Part shown: positions 19,928 to 27,811 of the stretch, piece after piece
How positions within the stretch are numbered: position 1 is the stretch's first letter
How the letters are laid out: the number at the start of each line of letters is the position of its first letter
Assembly: GCF_016714285.1 (NCBI RefSeq)
Contig: NZ_JADJNN010000020.1
Span: 1 to 64,000 of the forward strand
Direction of reading: 5' to 3'
Length of the DNA stretch: 64,000 nucleotides
Source of the DNA: Nannocystis sp.
GTDB lineage: Bacteria; Myxococcota_A; Polyangia; Nannocystales; Nannocystaceae
The notes under the pieces: model-generated
The model's input: the letters and a program-made list of their open reading frames with translations, nothing else
Database searches by the model: none
Told to the model about the DNA's origin: nothing
Made by a program: the position numbers and the translations under genes

Positions 19928-20671
19928 CGGCGTGCCCCCGCCCTCGCAGTCCATGAAGCCCGGCGGGATGCAGCCCGACGGCACGTCGAAGCGCTGGTCC
20001 GGCTGTCCTTCGGGACAGACGGTCGGCACAGAGGGCGGGCACGCCCCGCCGTCGACGTCGCAAGCGAGGAACACGGGGCTCTGGTCGTCGACACAGAAGC
20101 CGCCGCCCTCCATCACGTGCGGGTTGCCGAAGATCGACCTGCAGCCCGGCTTCGTCGGGCAGGCCGCCTCGTCGAGCCCGAGGCACGCCCCCGCGCACAG
20201 GCCCAGCATCGTCTCGCACGCCGTGAACCCCGGCGGCAGGCACCCGGACGGCAGCTGATACACCTCGTCGGTCCCGTCGCGGCACACCGTCAACAGCACC
20301 GCGTCGCAGGCCATCTCGAGCCCGCAGCCGAGGTACACCTGTCCCCCGGGACAGCCCTCGAACGCGAACGCCAGCCCGTAACGCGGCGCGCACTCCGGCG
20401 CCGCCTCGCACGCCGCCTCCGCCAGCCCCGCGCAGTCCGCCGCACCTCCGCTGCTCGCCGAGTCGACCCCGCCCGAGCCGGTCACACCCCCGGTGTCATC
20501 GACGCCGCCCGAGCCGGTCGGCGTCGTCCCGCCCGTCACCCCGCCCGTCACCCCGCCCGTCACTTCGCCCGCCGTCGTCCCGCTGGACTCGGTCCCGGGC
20601 AGGTCGTCCTTGGTCGGTCCGCAAGCCACCACCAGCAGCGCCGCAGCGAGATTCTTCAGTCGCAAGTTCAT
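19916..20671 (-). CDS. Cys-rich putative lipoprotein with Gly-Gly-Val-Thr repeat linker
   Basis: The ATG at 20671 gives MNLRLKNLAAALLVVAC, a short lipoprotein signal with lipobox VVAC. The linker has tandem GVTGG repeats (three copies at about 20528-20565) and GSGGVD(D/S). Residues about 90-250 have two related halves with paired cysteines: LPSGCLPPGFTACE and VPSGCIPPGFMDCE end each half. This suggests an internal duplication of a roughly 70-residue disulfide domain. No enzyme motif is visible. It converges with katG. Confidence 0.75.
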   Translation of the reverse strand: MNLRLKNLAAALLVVACGPTKDDLPGTESSGTTAGEVTGGVTGGVTGGTTPTGSGGVDDTGGVTGSGGVDSASSGGAADCAGLAEAACEAAPECAPRYGLAFAFEGCPGGQVYLGCGLEMACDAVLLTVCRDGTDEVYQLPSGCLPPGFTACETMLGLCAGACLGLDEAACPTKPGCRSIFGNPHVMEGGGFCVDDQSPVFLACDVDGGACPPSVPTVCPEGQPDQRFDVPSGCIPPGFMDCEGGGTPACP

Positions 20672-20730
20672 GTTCAGCTCCGCACGGACGACACCCCGAG
20701 GTGCTGCCCCGCCGACCATAACACGCGCCC

Positions 20731-21725
20731 TCACCCCAGCTCGAGCAGCTGCGCCAGCGCCACGTGCTCGACCCGGCCGACCCGCGCGAGGCAAGCATCG
20801 AGCGGCTCCTCGACCACCTCACCGCGCCGCGCCGACGCGTGCAGCAGCGTCCGCGCCCCCGGCCTCGCGCCCCGCAGCACCACCCCCACGTGCCCCTGCG
20901 CCGCGTCCAGCCCGGCCATGAACAGCAGGTCTCCGGGCTCGCCGAGCGCCCGCCCGGACCCCTCCTGCGCCCCCGCGACCGCCGCCTGGTCGCTCGAGTG
21001 CCGCGGCAGCACCAGCCCCAGCGCCTCGCGGACGCAGCGCTGCACCAGCCCCGAGCAGTCGATGTGCCGCCGCGTCGTCCCGCCGAGCAGGTACGGCACC
21101 CCGAGGTGCCCGCGCAGCCGGGCCGCCAGGCGCCGCAGCGCCGCGGCCTCGCCGACCCGTCGCCGTGCCAGCGTCGGAGCGGCACCAGCCTCGGAGCCAG
21201 CGTCGGAGCGAACCCCGGCACCAGCCTCGGAGCCACCCGCCCACACAGCCAGCCGACCGTGCCGTCGCCCGCCCGCACCAGCGACCACTGCCGCCACTCG
21301 GCCAGCAACAGGACGGGCCCGTCACCCGGCAGCAGCTCGCTCGTCAGCCCGTGATACTCCGGGACATGTCCCTTCGCACCTGTCTCAAGAGCCATCTTCG
21401 GCGCGCGCCACAGACGGGTCACCCCCGGCCCCAGCGCGCGCCAGCCGAGCGCCGGGCGCACGCTCACCCCCGCGAGGTCGAGGCACCAGCCGCCCGGCAG
21501 CAGCGGCGCGAGCCTCGACCTCACCCCCGCGATCATCCGCGGCAGCGCCACCTGCCCGCGCAGCCGCAGCGCCCGCGCCTGCGCGTCAACCTGCGCCGCG
21601 AGCTCGAGCTGCGTCCACCCGAACTCGAGCTCGAGCCCCCGGCGATGCCGCATCAGCGCCGCGTCGACCGCCGCCAGCAGCCCCGCCGCCGCGCCGTCCG
21701 ACGCGAGCCACTGCCCCGCCTTCAC
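20731..21725 (-). CDS. NlpC/P60 family cell wall hydrolase with SH3-like domain, frameshifted
   Basis: The start is GTG at 21725 with GGAGGG just upstream. The first part (21725 to about 21190) has SH3-like strands (LLLAEWRQWSLVRAGDGTVGWLCG). The catalytic part (about 21180-20731) is in another frame: LGVPYLLGGTTRRHIDCSGLVQ with the nucleophile Cys, GHVGVVL with the His, and LLHASARRGEV. These are diagnostic of NlpC/P60 Cys peptidases cutting gamma-D-Glu-diamino acid links in peptidoglycan. The frames are joined in a tandem repeat whose second copy lacks 7 bases; restoring it would fuse both domains in frame. It sits 58 bases after a MurE-like gene, so a shared cell wall role is likely. Confidence 0.82.
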
Positions 21726-21783
21726 GCGCCCTCCGACACGCGCCACGGCCCCGCCCTCGCGCCCTCCGGCAAGAGCCCCACCC

Positions 21784-23016
21784 TCACGCGACCTCCGGCC
21801 CGAGCAAGCGCCGCAGCTCGTCGCGGTCCGAGAACGGCAGCGTCTCGCCCGCGATCGTCTGCCCCGTCTCGTGCCCCTTGCCCGCGACCACCACGACATC
21901 GTGCCGTCCGGCCTCCGCCAGCGCCAGCGCGATCGCCCGCGCCCGATCGGCCTCGACGATCACCCGCGCCCGCCCGCCGCGCTCGATCCCCGCGATCAAC
22001 ATCGCCGCGATCGCCCGCGGATCCTCGTGCCGCGGGTTGTCGGTCGTCACCACAGCGACGTCCGCCGCCACCCCGACCGCCTCGCCCATCGGCCCGCGCT
22101 TGCCCGCGTCCGTGTCGCCGCCCGCCCCGAACACCACGATCACCCGCCCGGACCCCGCCAGCGACCTCGCCGTCGCGCAAGTCCGCGTCAGCGCGTCGGG
22201 TGTGTGGGCATAGTCGACCGCCACCACCGGCCCGTCGCGCCGCACCAGCTCGAAGCGCCCCGGCACCCCCGCGCAGCTCGCCAGCCCGCGCACGATCGCC
22301 GACCCCGCTGTCCCCACCGCATGTGCCGCGCAGGCGGCCGCCAGCGCGTTCTCGGCGAACACCTCGCCGACCAGGCGCAGCTCGAACGACCCACCGAGAG
22401 CCTCGGCCAGCGGCGAGGGCCACAGCGTCACCCGCGTCCCCTGCGGCGACACCTCGACCCGCCGCGCCGCCAGGTCCTCGGCTCGCAGCGCCGGCCCCCG
22501 CGACGCCACCCCGAACCACAGCCGCGGCACCTCGGCCGCGATCACGCGATCGATCAACGAGGCGCTGGCGTCGCGAGCGTTCAGCACCGCGGCCCCGTAC
22601 GCCGGCAGGTGCACGAACAGCTGCGCCTTGCTGGCGAGGTAGTGCTCCCACGACCCGTGCGTCTTGAAGTGATCGGGCGACAGGTTGGTGAACACACCGA
22701 CGTCGTAGCGCCAGCGCTTGGCGTACCCGCGGGCCAGCGCCTGACTCGTGATCTCGACGACCGCCCGGGTGCCACCGAGCTCGTGACAGCGCTCGGCGGC
22801 CCGGAGAAAGTTCGGCCAGTTGCGGACCAGCCCCAGCGAGGTCCCGTCGACGCAGTAGTCCAGCGTCGTCGATGAGAACACCCGCTCACCCCCGGCCTGG
22901 ATCGCCGCCGCGGTCAGCACCGTGGTCGAGGTCTTGCCGTTGGTCCCCGTGACCCCGATCGTCCGCCAGGCCTCGGCCCACGGCAGCGCGGCCGGCACGA
23001 TCCGCGGGTCGTTCAC
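21784..23016 (-). CDS. MurE-like Mur ligase lacking the N-terminal domain
   Basis: The start is taken as GTG at 23016 (VNDPRIVPAALPWAEAWRTIG). 410 residues. The ATP-binding domain begins almost at once: VTGTNGKTSTT (P-loop), then VVEITSQALA and TNLSPDHFKTHGS, which is the Mur ligase central domain. The C-terminal domain has VDYAHTPDAL, FGAGGDTDAGKR and DNPRHEDP, the MurE-type motif linked with meso-diaminopimelate. KGHE (GKGHETGQ) is also present. The roughly 90-residue UDP-binding N-terminal domain of a true MurE is missing. It could be a dedicated second ligase that acts on free peptides or another carrier. The next gene on the strand is NlpC/P60. Confidence 0.85.
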   Translation of the reverse strand: MNDPRIVPAALPWAEAWRTIGVTGTNGKTSTTVLTAAAIQAGGERVFSSTTLDYCVDGTSLGLVRNWPNFLRAAERCHELGGTRAVVEITSQALARGYAKRWRYDVGVFTNLSPDHFKTHGSWEHYLASKAQLFVHLPAYGAAVLNARDASASLIDRVIAAEVPRLWFGVASRGPALRAEDLAARRVEVSPQGTRVTLWPSPLAEALGGSFELRLVGEVFAENALAAACAAHAVGTAGSAIVRGLASCAGVPGRFELVRRDGPVVAVDYAHTPDALTRTCATARSLAGSGRVIVVFGAGGDTDAGKRGPMGEAVGVAADVAVVTTDNPRHEDPRAIAAMLIAGIERGGRARVIVEADRARAIALALAEAGRHDVVVVAGKGHETGQTIAGETLPFSDRDELRRLLGPEVA

Positions 23017-23047
23017 GCCGGCATCCTCGCACAGGGCCGGCCCGCGA

Positions 23048-23233
23048 TCACGCCCCGTCCGCTTCGAGATCCCTCGCGCCCTCGGAGCCGCCGCCACCGT
23101 CGTGGACCTCGCTGACCTCGTGGGCCTCGTGGGCCTCGTGGGCCTCGATCTCATCGCAGCGAGGCCCGCTCGTCGGCACGAAGCCCGCCAGCATCGCCGT
23201 CAACGCCAGGAAACGATCGACCTCGATGTGCAT
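23048..23233 (-). CDS. small hypothetical protein with HEA repeats
   Basis: A 61-codon frame with ATG at 23233 preceded by GGAGGG about 8 bases upstream (revcomp of 23241-23246). It begins with a short hydrophobic stretch (FLALTAMLAGFV) that may be a signal or membrane anchor, followed by EAHEAHEAHEVSEVHD and a Gly/Glu tail. The His/Glu repeat comes from a 9-base DNA repeat (gtgggcctc) at about 23118-23146. It lies 31 bases upstream of the Mur ligase start and could be in its operon. A translated product is plausible, not proven. Confidence 0.4.
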   Translation of the reverse strand: MHIEVDRFLALTAMLAGFVPTSGPRCDEIEAHEAHEAHEVSEVHDGGGGSEGARDLEADGA

Positions 23234-23426
23234 CGCCACCACCCTCCGCCGCGACTGGCCATCTTGCGCGAGCGTCCGCGCGACCGTCAAGCCGCGGCAC
23301 CGCTCGCCGCGCAGCAACGCCATGCCGACCGCTGTCCGCTCGCACGATCTCGAGCGGATCCTCCGCGAGCGCGACATCCCCCGGAACCTGCAGACCTGGT
23401 CAGGGTGACGACGACGCGCCGGCGCA

Positions 23427-25835
23427 TCACTTCTTCTTCGGCTTCTTCTTCGGCTTCTTCTTCGGCTTCTTCGTCGGTTTCTTCGTCGGCTTCTTCGTCG
23501 TCGGCTTCTTCTTGACCCGCGAGCCCTCCGGCTGCTCGTCCAGCCAGGACTCCAGCTCGCTGATCGCGTCGCCGTGGCGCGCTGGGTCCTGCTCGCGGAA
23601 GCTGGCGAGCGCGAGGCCGGCGAGCTCGCGCTGGCGTCCGGGGTCGACGGCCTGCACGCGCAGCGTGCGAGCGAGGTCATACCGGACCTCGGCGAGGCGA
23701 GCCGGGGCGTCGTCCGGCCGCGCCGCGAGGATGGTGAGCGCCCGCTCAAAGTACGAGCCCGCCCCGAGCTGATCGCCGCGGGCCGCCAGGAGGCGACCGA
23801 GCTGGCTGAGCGTGGGCACCAGATCGGCGTGCTCGCGGCCGAGGCTCGCCTCCTGGATGGCGAGCGCCCGCACAAGGTGAACCTCGGCCGCGGCTGCGTC
23901 GCCGCTGCTCGCGTCGACGGCGGCGAAGCTCTGCAGGACGGCGGCCACGCCCGGGTGATCGGGACCGAGCCGCGTCTCGCTGATCGTGAGCGCACGGGTG
24001 AGGCTCGCGCGAGCGGCCGCCAGATCGCCCTTGCGCGCCTGGGCCTCGGCGAGCCGGACCAGGACCGCGGCCACGTGCTCGTGCTCCGGGCCGTCCTGCG
24101 CCTCGGCCAGCGCGAGCGCCTTCTGCAGCAGCGCAAGCGCCGGCCCGGGCTCCGAGGCGGCGAGCACGGTGCCGAGCCCAGCGATGAGATGTGCCGCGCC
24201 GCGTGACCCGGGCGGCAAGCGGGCGAGCACCGTCTCGGCGTGCCGACGCCAGCGCAGCGCGTCCTCGGGGCGCGCCAGCTCGACGCCGATCACGCGGAGC
24301 AACGCCGCCATGTGGCGGGCCAGCAGCTCGTCGTCCCCGACGAGGTCCGCGAGCCAGACCGCGTCGGTGAGGGCCAGCTCGGCGGCCGCGAAGTCACCGG
24401 CGATCGCGTGGAGCTCGCCGATGATGCCGGCGACCTCGACCTCGACCGGGCGATCGCCGAGCTCACGCGCGCGGGTCAGGAGCGGCGTGGCGACGCGCAG
24501 ACCCTCGCTGGCCCGGCGCATCGTCACGGCCAGCCGCGCCGCCGCGAGCTGCTCGCGACGGAGCTCGGCCTCGGCCGCGACCGCGGGATCTCCGGGCGCA
24601 ACGATCGCCGCGGGGAGGGCCTCGATGTCGTCGCAGGTGGCGGGTGGAGGCAGCTCCCCGACCGCAAACAGGGCGCCCTCGACGGTCCTCGCGTCGGCGC
24701 TGGCGAGGGCGTCGGTGAGGACCTTGAGGGCCACGTATTGACCGCTGAGACAGGCCGACTGACGGGCCCAGGTCGCGTCGGAGCGCTCGCCGCGTCGATG
24801 AGCCGCGCACGCCGCGAGGCCGCTCGCCCGCAGCGCGGCGGCGTGGGCATCCAGGCGCGCGGCGGCCCGCTCCCAGGTGCTCTCGGCGAAGCTGACCTTG
24901 GTCGCAGTGATCGCGCCGTGGATCGCGTCGCGTCGACCGTCCCAGAGCGCGGCGGCCGGGTCATCCGCCTCGGCGCAGGCGGCCGCCGGGTCGCGCGTGG
25001 CCAGCATGACGATGGCGACGAGCACGAGCGCCGCGAGGGTCCCGGCGATCGCAAGCCGAACCCGGATCGGGAGCAGGCCGAAGCGACCGCGGAGCTCGCC
25101 GAAGCGACGCCGGAGCTCGCCGAACCGCGGCGGCTTGTCGGCGAGGTCGTCCATCCCGACATCGTCGATCGCAACGTCGTCGCCCGCGGCCTCAGCGACC
25201 TCGTCGACCGCAACGTCGTCCCCCGCGGCCTCATCGACCTCGTCGACCGCAACGTCGTCACCCCCGGCATCGTCGCCCGCAAGCACCGGAGCCGGGCTCG
25301 CCGGCTGTGGCACCGCGAACGACTCACGTGCCGCCGCGACCGATGCTTGCGGCGCCGGAGCCGGGCTCGCCGGGTGCGGCACCGCGAACGACTCGCGCGC
25401 CGCCGCGACCGATGCTTGCGGCGCCGGAGCCGGGCTCGCCGGGTGCGGCACCGTGAACGACTCGCGCGGCCCCGCTGTCGGTCGCGGCGACTCTCGCGGC
25501 GCGGGGGCTGTCGGTCGCGGCACCGCGGCCGGCTCACGCGTCGGCGTCGCCGCTGCGGGTCGCGGCCCCGCGATCGGCTCGCGGCTCGGCGCCGCCGCGA
25601 CCGGGCGCGACGCTGGCTCGGGGGCCCGTGCCATCGCCGCCTGACGCGAGCTTAGGATCAGCTCCTGCGTCGGTGGGCCGTCCCAGTCGTGGAACTCGGC
25701 CTCGTCCGCGGGCGGAGCACCGGACGCGGACGACGGAGACGGTGCGCTGAACGACCGCGGCGGCGGCCGCACGCCAGTCGGCATCTCGTCCTCGTCGCCG
25801 TCGTTGCGGCGCGACGCCTGCCGCCGCGACGGCAT
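23427..25835 (-). CDS. membrane TPR protein with Lys-rich C-terminus
   Basis: The ATG at 25835 is chosen (MPSRRQASRRN); 25784 is an alternative. About 802 residues. The N-terminal third is Pro/Ala-rich, with a 23-residue unit (ESFAVPHPASPAPAPQASV) repeated, and then acidic repeats (GDDVAVDEV). A transmembrane helix (LAIAGTLAALVLVAIVML) lies near residue 260. After it come tetratricopeptide-type repeats of the same kind as the TPR kinase tail (VAAVLVRLAEAQARKGD, VAAVLQSFAAVDASSGD, LVPTLSQLGRLLAARGD). The protein ends with about 30 residues that are mostly Lys/Pro/Thr. It looks like a TPR receptor whose kinase domain has been replaced by a disordered N-terminal region. Function unknown. Confidence 0.8.
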   Translation of the reverse strand: MPSRRQASRRNDGDEDEMPTGVRPPPRSFSAPSPSSASGAPPADEAEFHDWDGPPTQELILSSRQAAMARAPEPASRPVAAAPSREPIAGPRPAAATPTREPAAVPRPTAPAPRESPRPTAGPRESFTVPHPASPAPAPQASVAAARESFAVPHPASPAPAPQASVAAARESFAVPQPASPAPVLAGDDAGGDDVAVDEVDEAAGDDVAVDEVAEAAGDDVAIDDVGMDDLADKPPRFGELRRRFGELRGRFGLLPIRVRLAIAGTLAALVLVAIVMLATRDPAAACAEADDPAAALWDGRRDAIHGAITATKVSFAESTWERAAARLDAHAAALRASGLAACAAHRRGERSDATWARQSACLSGQYVALKVLTDALASADARTVEGALFAVGELPPPATCDDIEALPAAIVAPGDPAVAAEAELRREQLAAARLAVTMRRASEGLRVATPLLTRARELGDRPVEVEVAGIIGELHAIAGDFAAAELALTDAVWLADLVGDDELLARHMAALLRVIGVELARPEDALRWRRHAETVLARLPPGSRGAAHLIAGLGTVLAASEPGPALALLQKALALAEAQDGPEHEHVAAVLVRLAEAQARKGDLAAARASLTRALTISETRLGPDHPGVAAVLQSFAAVDASSGDAAAAEVHLVRALAIQEASLGREHADLVPTLSQLGRLLAARGDQLGAGSYFERALTILAARPDDAPARLAEVRYDLARTLRVQAVDPGRQRELAGLALASFREQDPARHGDAISELESWLDEQPEGSRVKKKPTTKKPTKKPTKKPKKKPKKKPKKK
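23430..23510. repeat. 12-base repeats encoding the Lys-rich tail
   Basis: TTCTTCTTCGGC and TTCTTCGTCGG words repeat about seven times, encoding KKPKKK and KKPTKK on the minus strand. Confidence 0.7.
25285..25468. repeat. 69-bp tandem repeat in the TPR protein gene
   Basis: Nearly three copies (starting near 25285, 25354 and 25423) of a 69-bp unit containing GAGCCGGGCTCGCCGG; it encodes a 23-residue Pro/Ala-rich unit and keeps frame. Confidence 0.8.
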
Positions 25836-26033
25836 GGGCCCGGGATCCTGAGCGCGGAGTGGCCGTTTTCCGGCGGGGGGTGGCTCGCGCGCTGGCACCA
25901 GAGTGACAACGCTGGCAGAAGCCCGCCGGGCACTCAAGCCCCGGCTGCATGACGACGGTGAGCGCGACCGCGCCACGCACGAGAGCTACAGCGATCACGC
26001 GCCGCCCAAGACACGCGACCCACCGGCGCATGA

Positions 26034-26666
26034 TCACGGGATCGCGCGGATGTACTTGACGGTATCCGGCGAGGTCGTCTGATCGGTGATGGTGACGATC
26101 CCGCGCAGGTCCGCCGAGAAGGGATCCTTCCCGGCGCTGAACAACCCGCCGGTGGCGTTGGAGACGATGACACCGTCGGCCGAGAGGGCGAGCCGGCGAC
26201 CATCCGCCGGCGACAGGCTCATCGCCGAGTTGGCAAGGTTGGCGCACATGACCCCTTCGTTGTAGAGGTTGACCATCCCGTAGGTCGTCGAGCCCTGGAT
26301 CTCCGCCCGCATCTTCGCGTCGGAGCCGTACAGGTAGACACCCGAGTCGGTCAGCATGGTCCGCTTCACGCCGTCCTTGTACAGGCTCAGCGACGGGTAG
26401 GGACTGGCATCTGTGGCGTCGAGCCGGACGACGACGCCACCGGCCGCGTCATAGACGTCGAGCTGTGCACCTCCGCCGACCGCGAGATCGAGGCGGGCCC
26501 GCGTGGTCACACCGTCGGTCAGGACGAATGCCTTGGCCTTGACCGTGCCGAGCCCCGCCGCGTGGGCGACGGGCTCCCCGAGCCCCGCGAGCACGACCGG
26601 GAGCAGGGCACCGCAAGCCCCGGCGACAATGGCGACGACTACCAATTCAAGACGCGATCGCTGCAT
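26034..26666 (-). CDS. secreted or membrane-anchored hypothetical protein with beta-repeat pattern
   Basis: The ATG at 26666 gives a 210-residue protein (MQRSRLELVVVAIVAGACGALLPVVLAG); an ATG at 26684 is also possible. The N-terminal hydrophobic stretch may be a signal anchor, ending near AHAAG. The rest has short repeats alternating acidic turns and strands (AFVLTDGVTTRARLDLA, LSLYKDGVKRTMLTDSGVYLYG, RRLALSADGVIVSN). This resembles proteins with repeated strand-turn units, but I cannot name the family. Function unknown. Confidence 0.62.
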   Translation of the reverse strand: MQRSRLELVVVAIVAGACGALLPVVLAGLGEPVAHAAGLGTVKAKAFVLTDGVTTRARLDLAVGGGAQLDVYDAAGGVVVRLDATDASPYPSLSLYKDGVKRTMLTDSGVYLYGSDAKMRAEIQGSTTYGMVNLYNEGVMCANLANSAMSLSPADGRRLALSADGVIVSNATGGLFSAGKDPFSADLRGIVTITDQTTSPDTVKYIRAIP

Positions 26667-26722
26667 GCCCCCACGATCCCCCATACCCCCCTCACGGTCG
26701 AGGGTCCCGACCCCCCCACCGC

Positions 26723-27673
26723 TCACGCGCCACGCGTCGCTTGCACCCATGCGCGCAAGAGCGCTAACGACACGCCCGCGCCGCCACACACGATCACCAG
26801 CACCGAGCTTCGCCCGCGCAGCGGCGCCGCCGCGTCGTAGATGGCCGAAAGGCCAGCTCCGCACGCGGGCTCGACCAGCACGCGATGGTCGTCGAGGAAG
26901 CGCTCGCACGCGACCACCGCGGCGGCGTCGCTGACCTGCCACGCCTGCACCGGCCGGCGCCGCGTCCACGTCAGCGCCTCGGCGGCGACCCGCGCCGCCC
27001 CCAGCGTCGTCGCCAGCGTGTCGATCTTCGCCAGGCTCACCAGCGCGTCCGCGGCGATCGCCGCCGCCAGCGAGGCCGCCCCCGTCGTCTCCACCGCCAG
27101 CACCGGCACCGCGCCCCAGCCGACCCGCTGCATCCCGAGCAGCACGCCGCACAGCAGCCCTCCGCCGCCGACCGCGACCACCACGGCCCCCGGCGGCTCG
27201 CCCGTGTAACTCGCCAATTGCACCGCCGCCTCGTCGATCATCGGCGCGTGCCCCTCCCAGATCTCCGGGTCGTCGAAGGGGTGCACATAGGCTGTCCCTT
27301 CGGACATGTTCTCAAGGGCATACGCGTGCGCCTCGGCCCACGCCGCCCCGTGCTCGACCACCGCGGCCCCCTCCGCCGCGATCCGCTCGCGCGCCCACGC
27401 GGTCGTGCTGCGCGGCACCACCACCGTGACCGGCACCCCGAGCCGCCGCCCGGCGTAGGCCACCGCCAGCCCCGCGTTGCCGCCCGACGAGCACAGCAGG
27501 CGCCGCGCCCCCGCGGCCACCCGAGCCGCGCACACCGCCCCGAGCCCGCGGATCTTGAACGACCCGCACGGCTGCAGCGCCTCCATCTTCAAGTACACCG
27601 GCACCCCGAGCGCCCGCGCCAGCGGCTCCGAGTCCCACAGCGGCGTCGTCACGGCAAAGCCTCCGTCGATCAT
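26723..27673 (-). CDS. PLP-dependent serine/threonine dehydratase family protein
   Basis: The ATG at 27673 is preferred (MIDGGFAVTTPLWDS); 27694 is the longest start. About 316 residues. The PLP lysine is in GSFKIRG, the phosphate-binding turn is SSGGNAGLA, and GGGGLL lies in the middle of the chain; the C-terminal VCGGAGVS is typical of fold-type II enzymes. The short single-domain form, with no ACT domain, resembles eukaryotic-type L-serine/L-threonine dehydratase (SDH). It probably makes pyruvate or 2-oxobutyrate plus ammonia from Ser/Thr. The stretch ENMSEGTAY (about 27283-27310) carries one copy of the dispersed sequence in frame, just before the conserved HPFDDP. Confidence 0.87.
   Translation of the reverse strand: MIDGGFAVTTPLWDSEPLARALGVPVYLKMEALQPCGSFKIRGLGAVCAARVAAGARRLLCSSGGNAGLAVAYAGRRLGVPVTVVVPRSTTAWARERIAAEGAAVVEHGAAWAEAHAYALENMSEGTAYVHPFDDPEIWEGHAPMIDEAAVQLASYTGEPPGAVVVAVGGGGLLCGVLLGMQRVGWGAVPVLAVETTGAASLAAAIAADALVSLAKIDTLATTLGAARVAAEALTWTRRRPVQAWQVSDAAAVVACERFLDDHRVLVEPACGAGLSAIYDAAAPLRGRSSVLVIVCGGAGVSLALLRAWVQATRGA
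27293..27306. repeat. dispersed element hairpin inside the dehydratase gene
   Basis: TGTCC-CTTC-GGACA stem-loop; read on the coding strand it gives part of MSEGTA. Confidence 0.7.
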
Positions 27674-27721
27674 GCCGCTTCCTACACCCCGCACGGCTCA
27701 CCACGCCACTGCGCCGCCTCG

Positions 27722-27754
27722 GGCCAAGGTGGCCCAGCCTGGGCCACCTTGGCC
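27722..27754. promoter_or_regulatory. perfect 15-bp inverted repeat between divergent genes
   Basis: GGCCAAGGTGGCCCA and its exact complement are separated by GCC. The site lies in the 138-base region between the divergently transcribed dehydratase (start 27673) and von Willebrand lipoprotein (start 27812). It could be an operator, a transcript hairpin or a repeat element. Confidence 0.55.
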
Positions 27755-27811
27755 GGCCCACTCGGGCCTTCCCGCTTGCGCCGACGGCCGCCCCGGACGA
27801 TAACGGCTGCC

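Noticed and set aside
20003..20018. CTGTCC-TTCG-GGACAG hairpin in a lipoprotein gene.
   Set aside because: Encodes Cys-Pro-Glu-Gly-Gln in a Cys-rich domain; again explained by coding, and kept apart from the element list.
25534..26247. Minus-strand frame with CPAGFCQRCH, possibly a small Zn protein.
   Set aside because: Overlaps the TPR gene in another frame, and most of it has shadow-like Arg/Ala composition.
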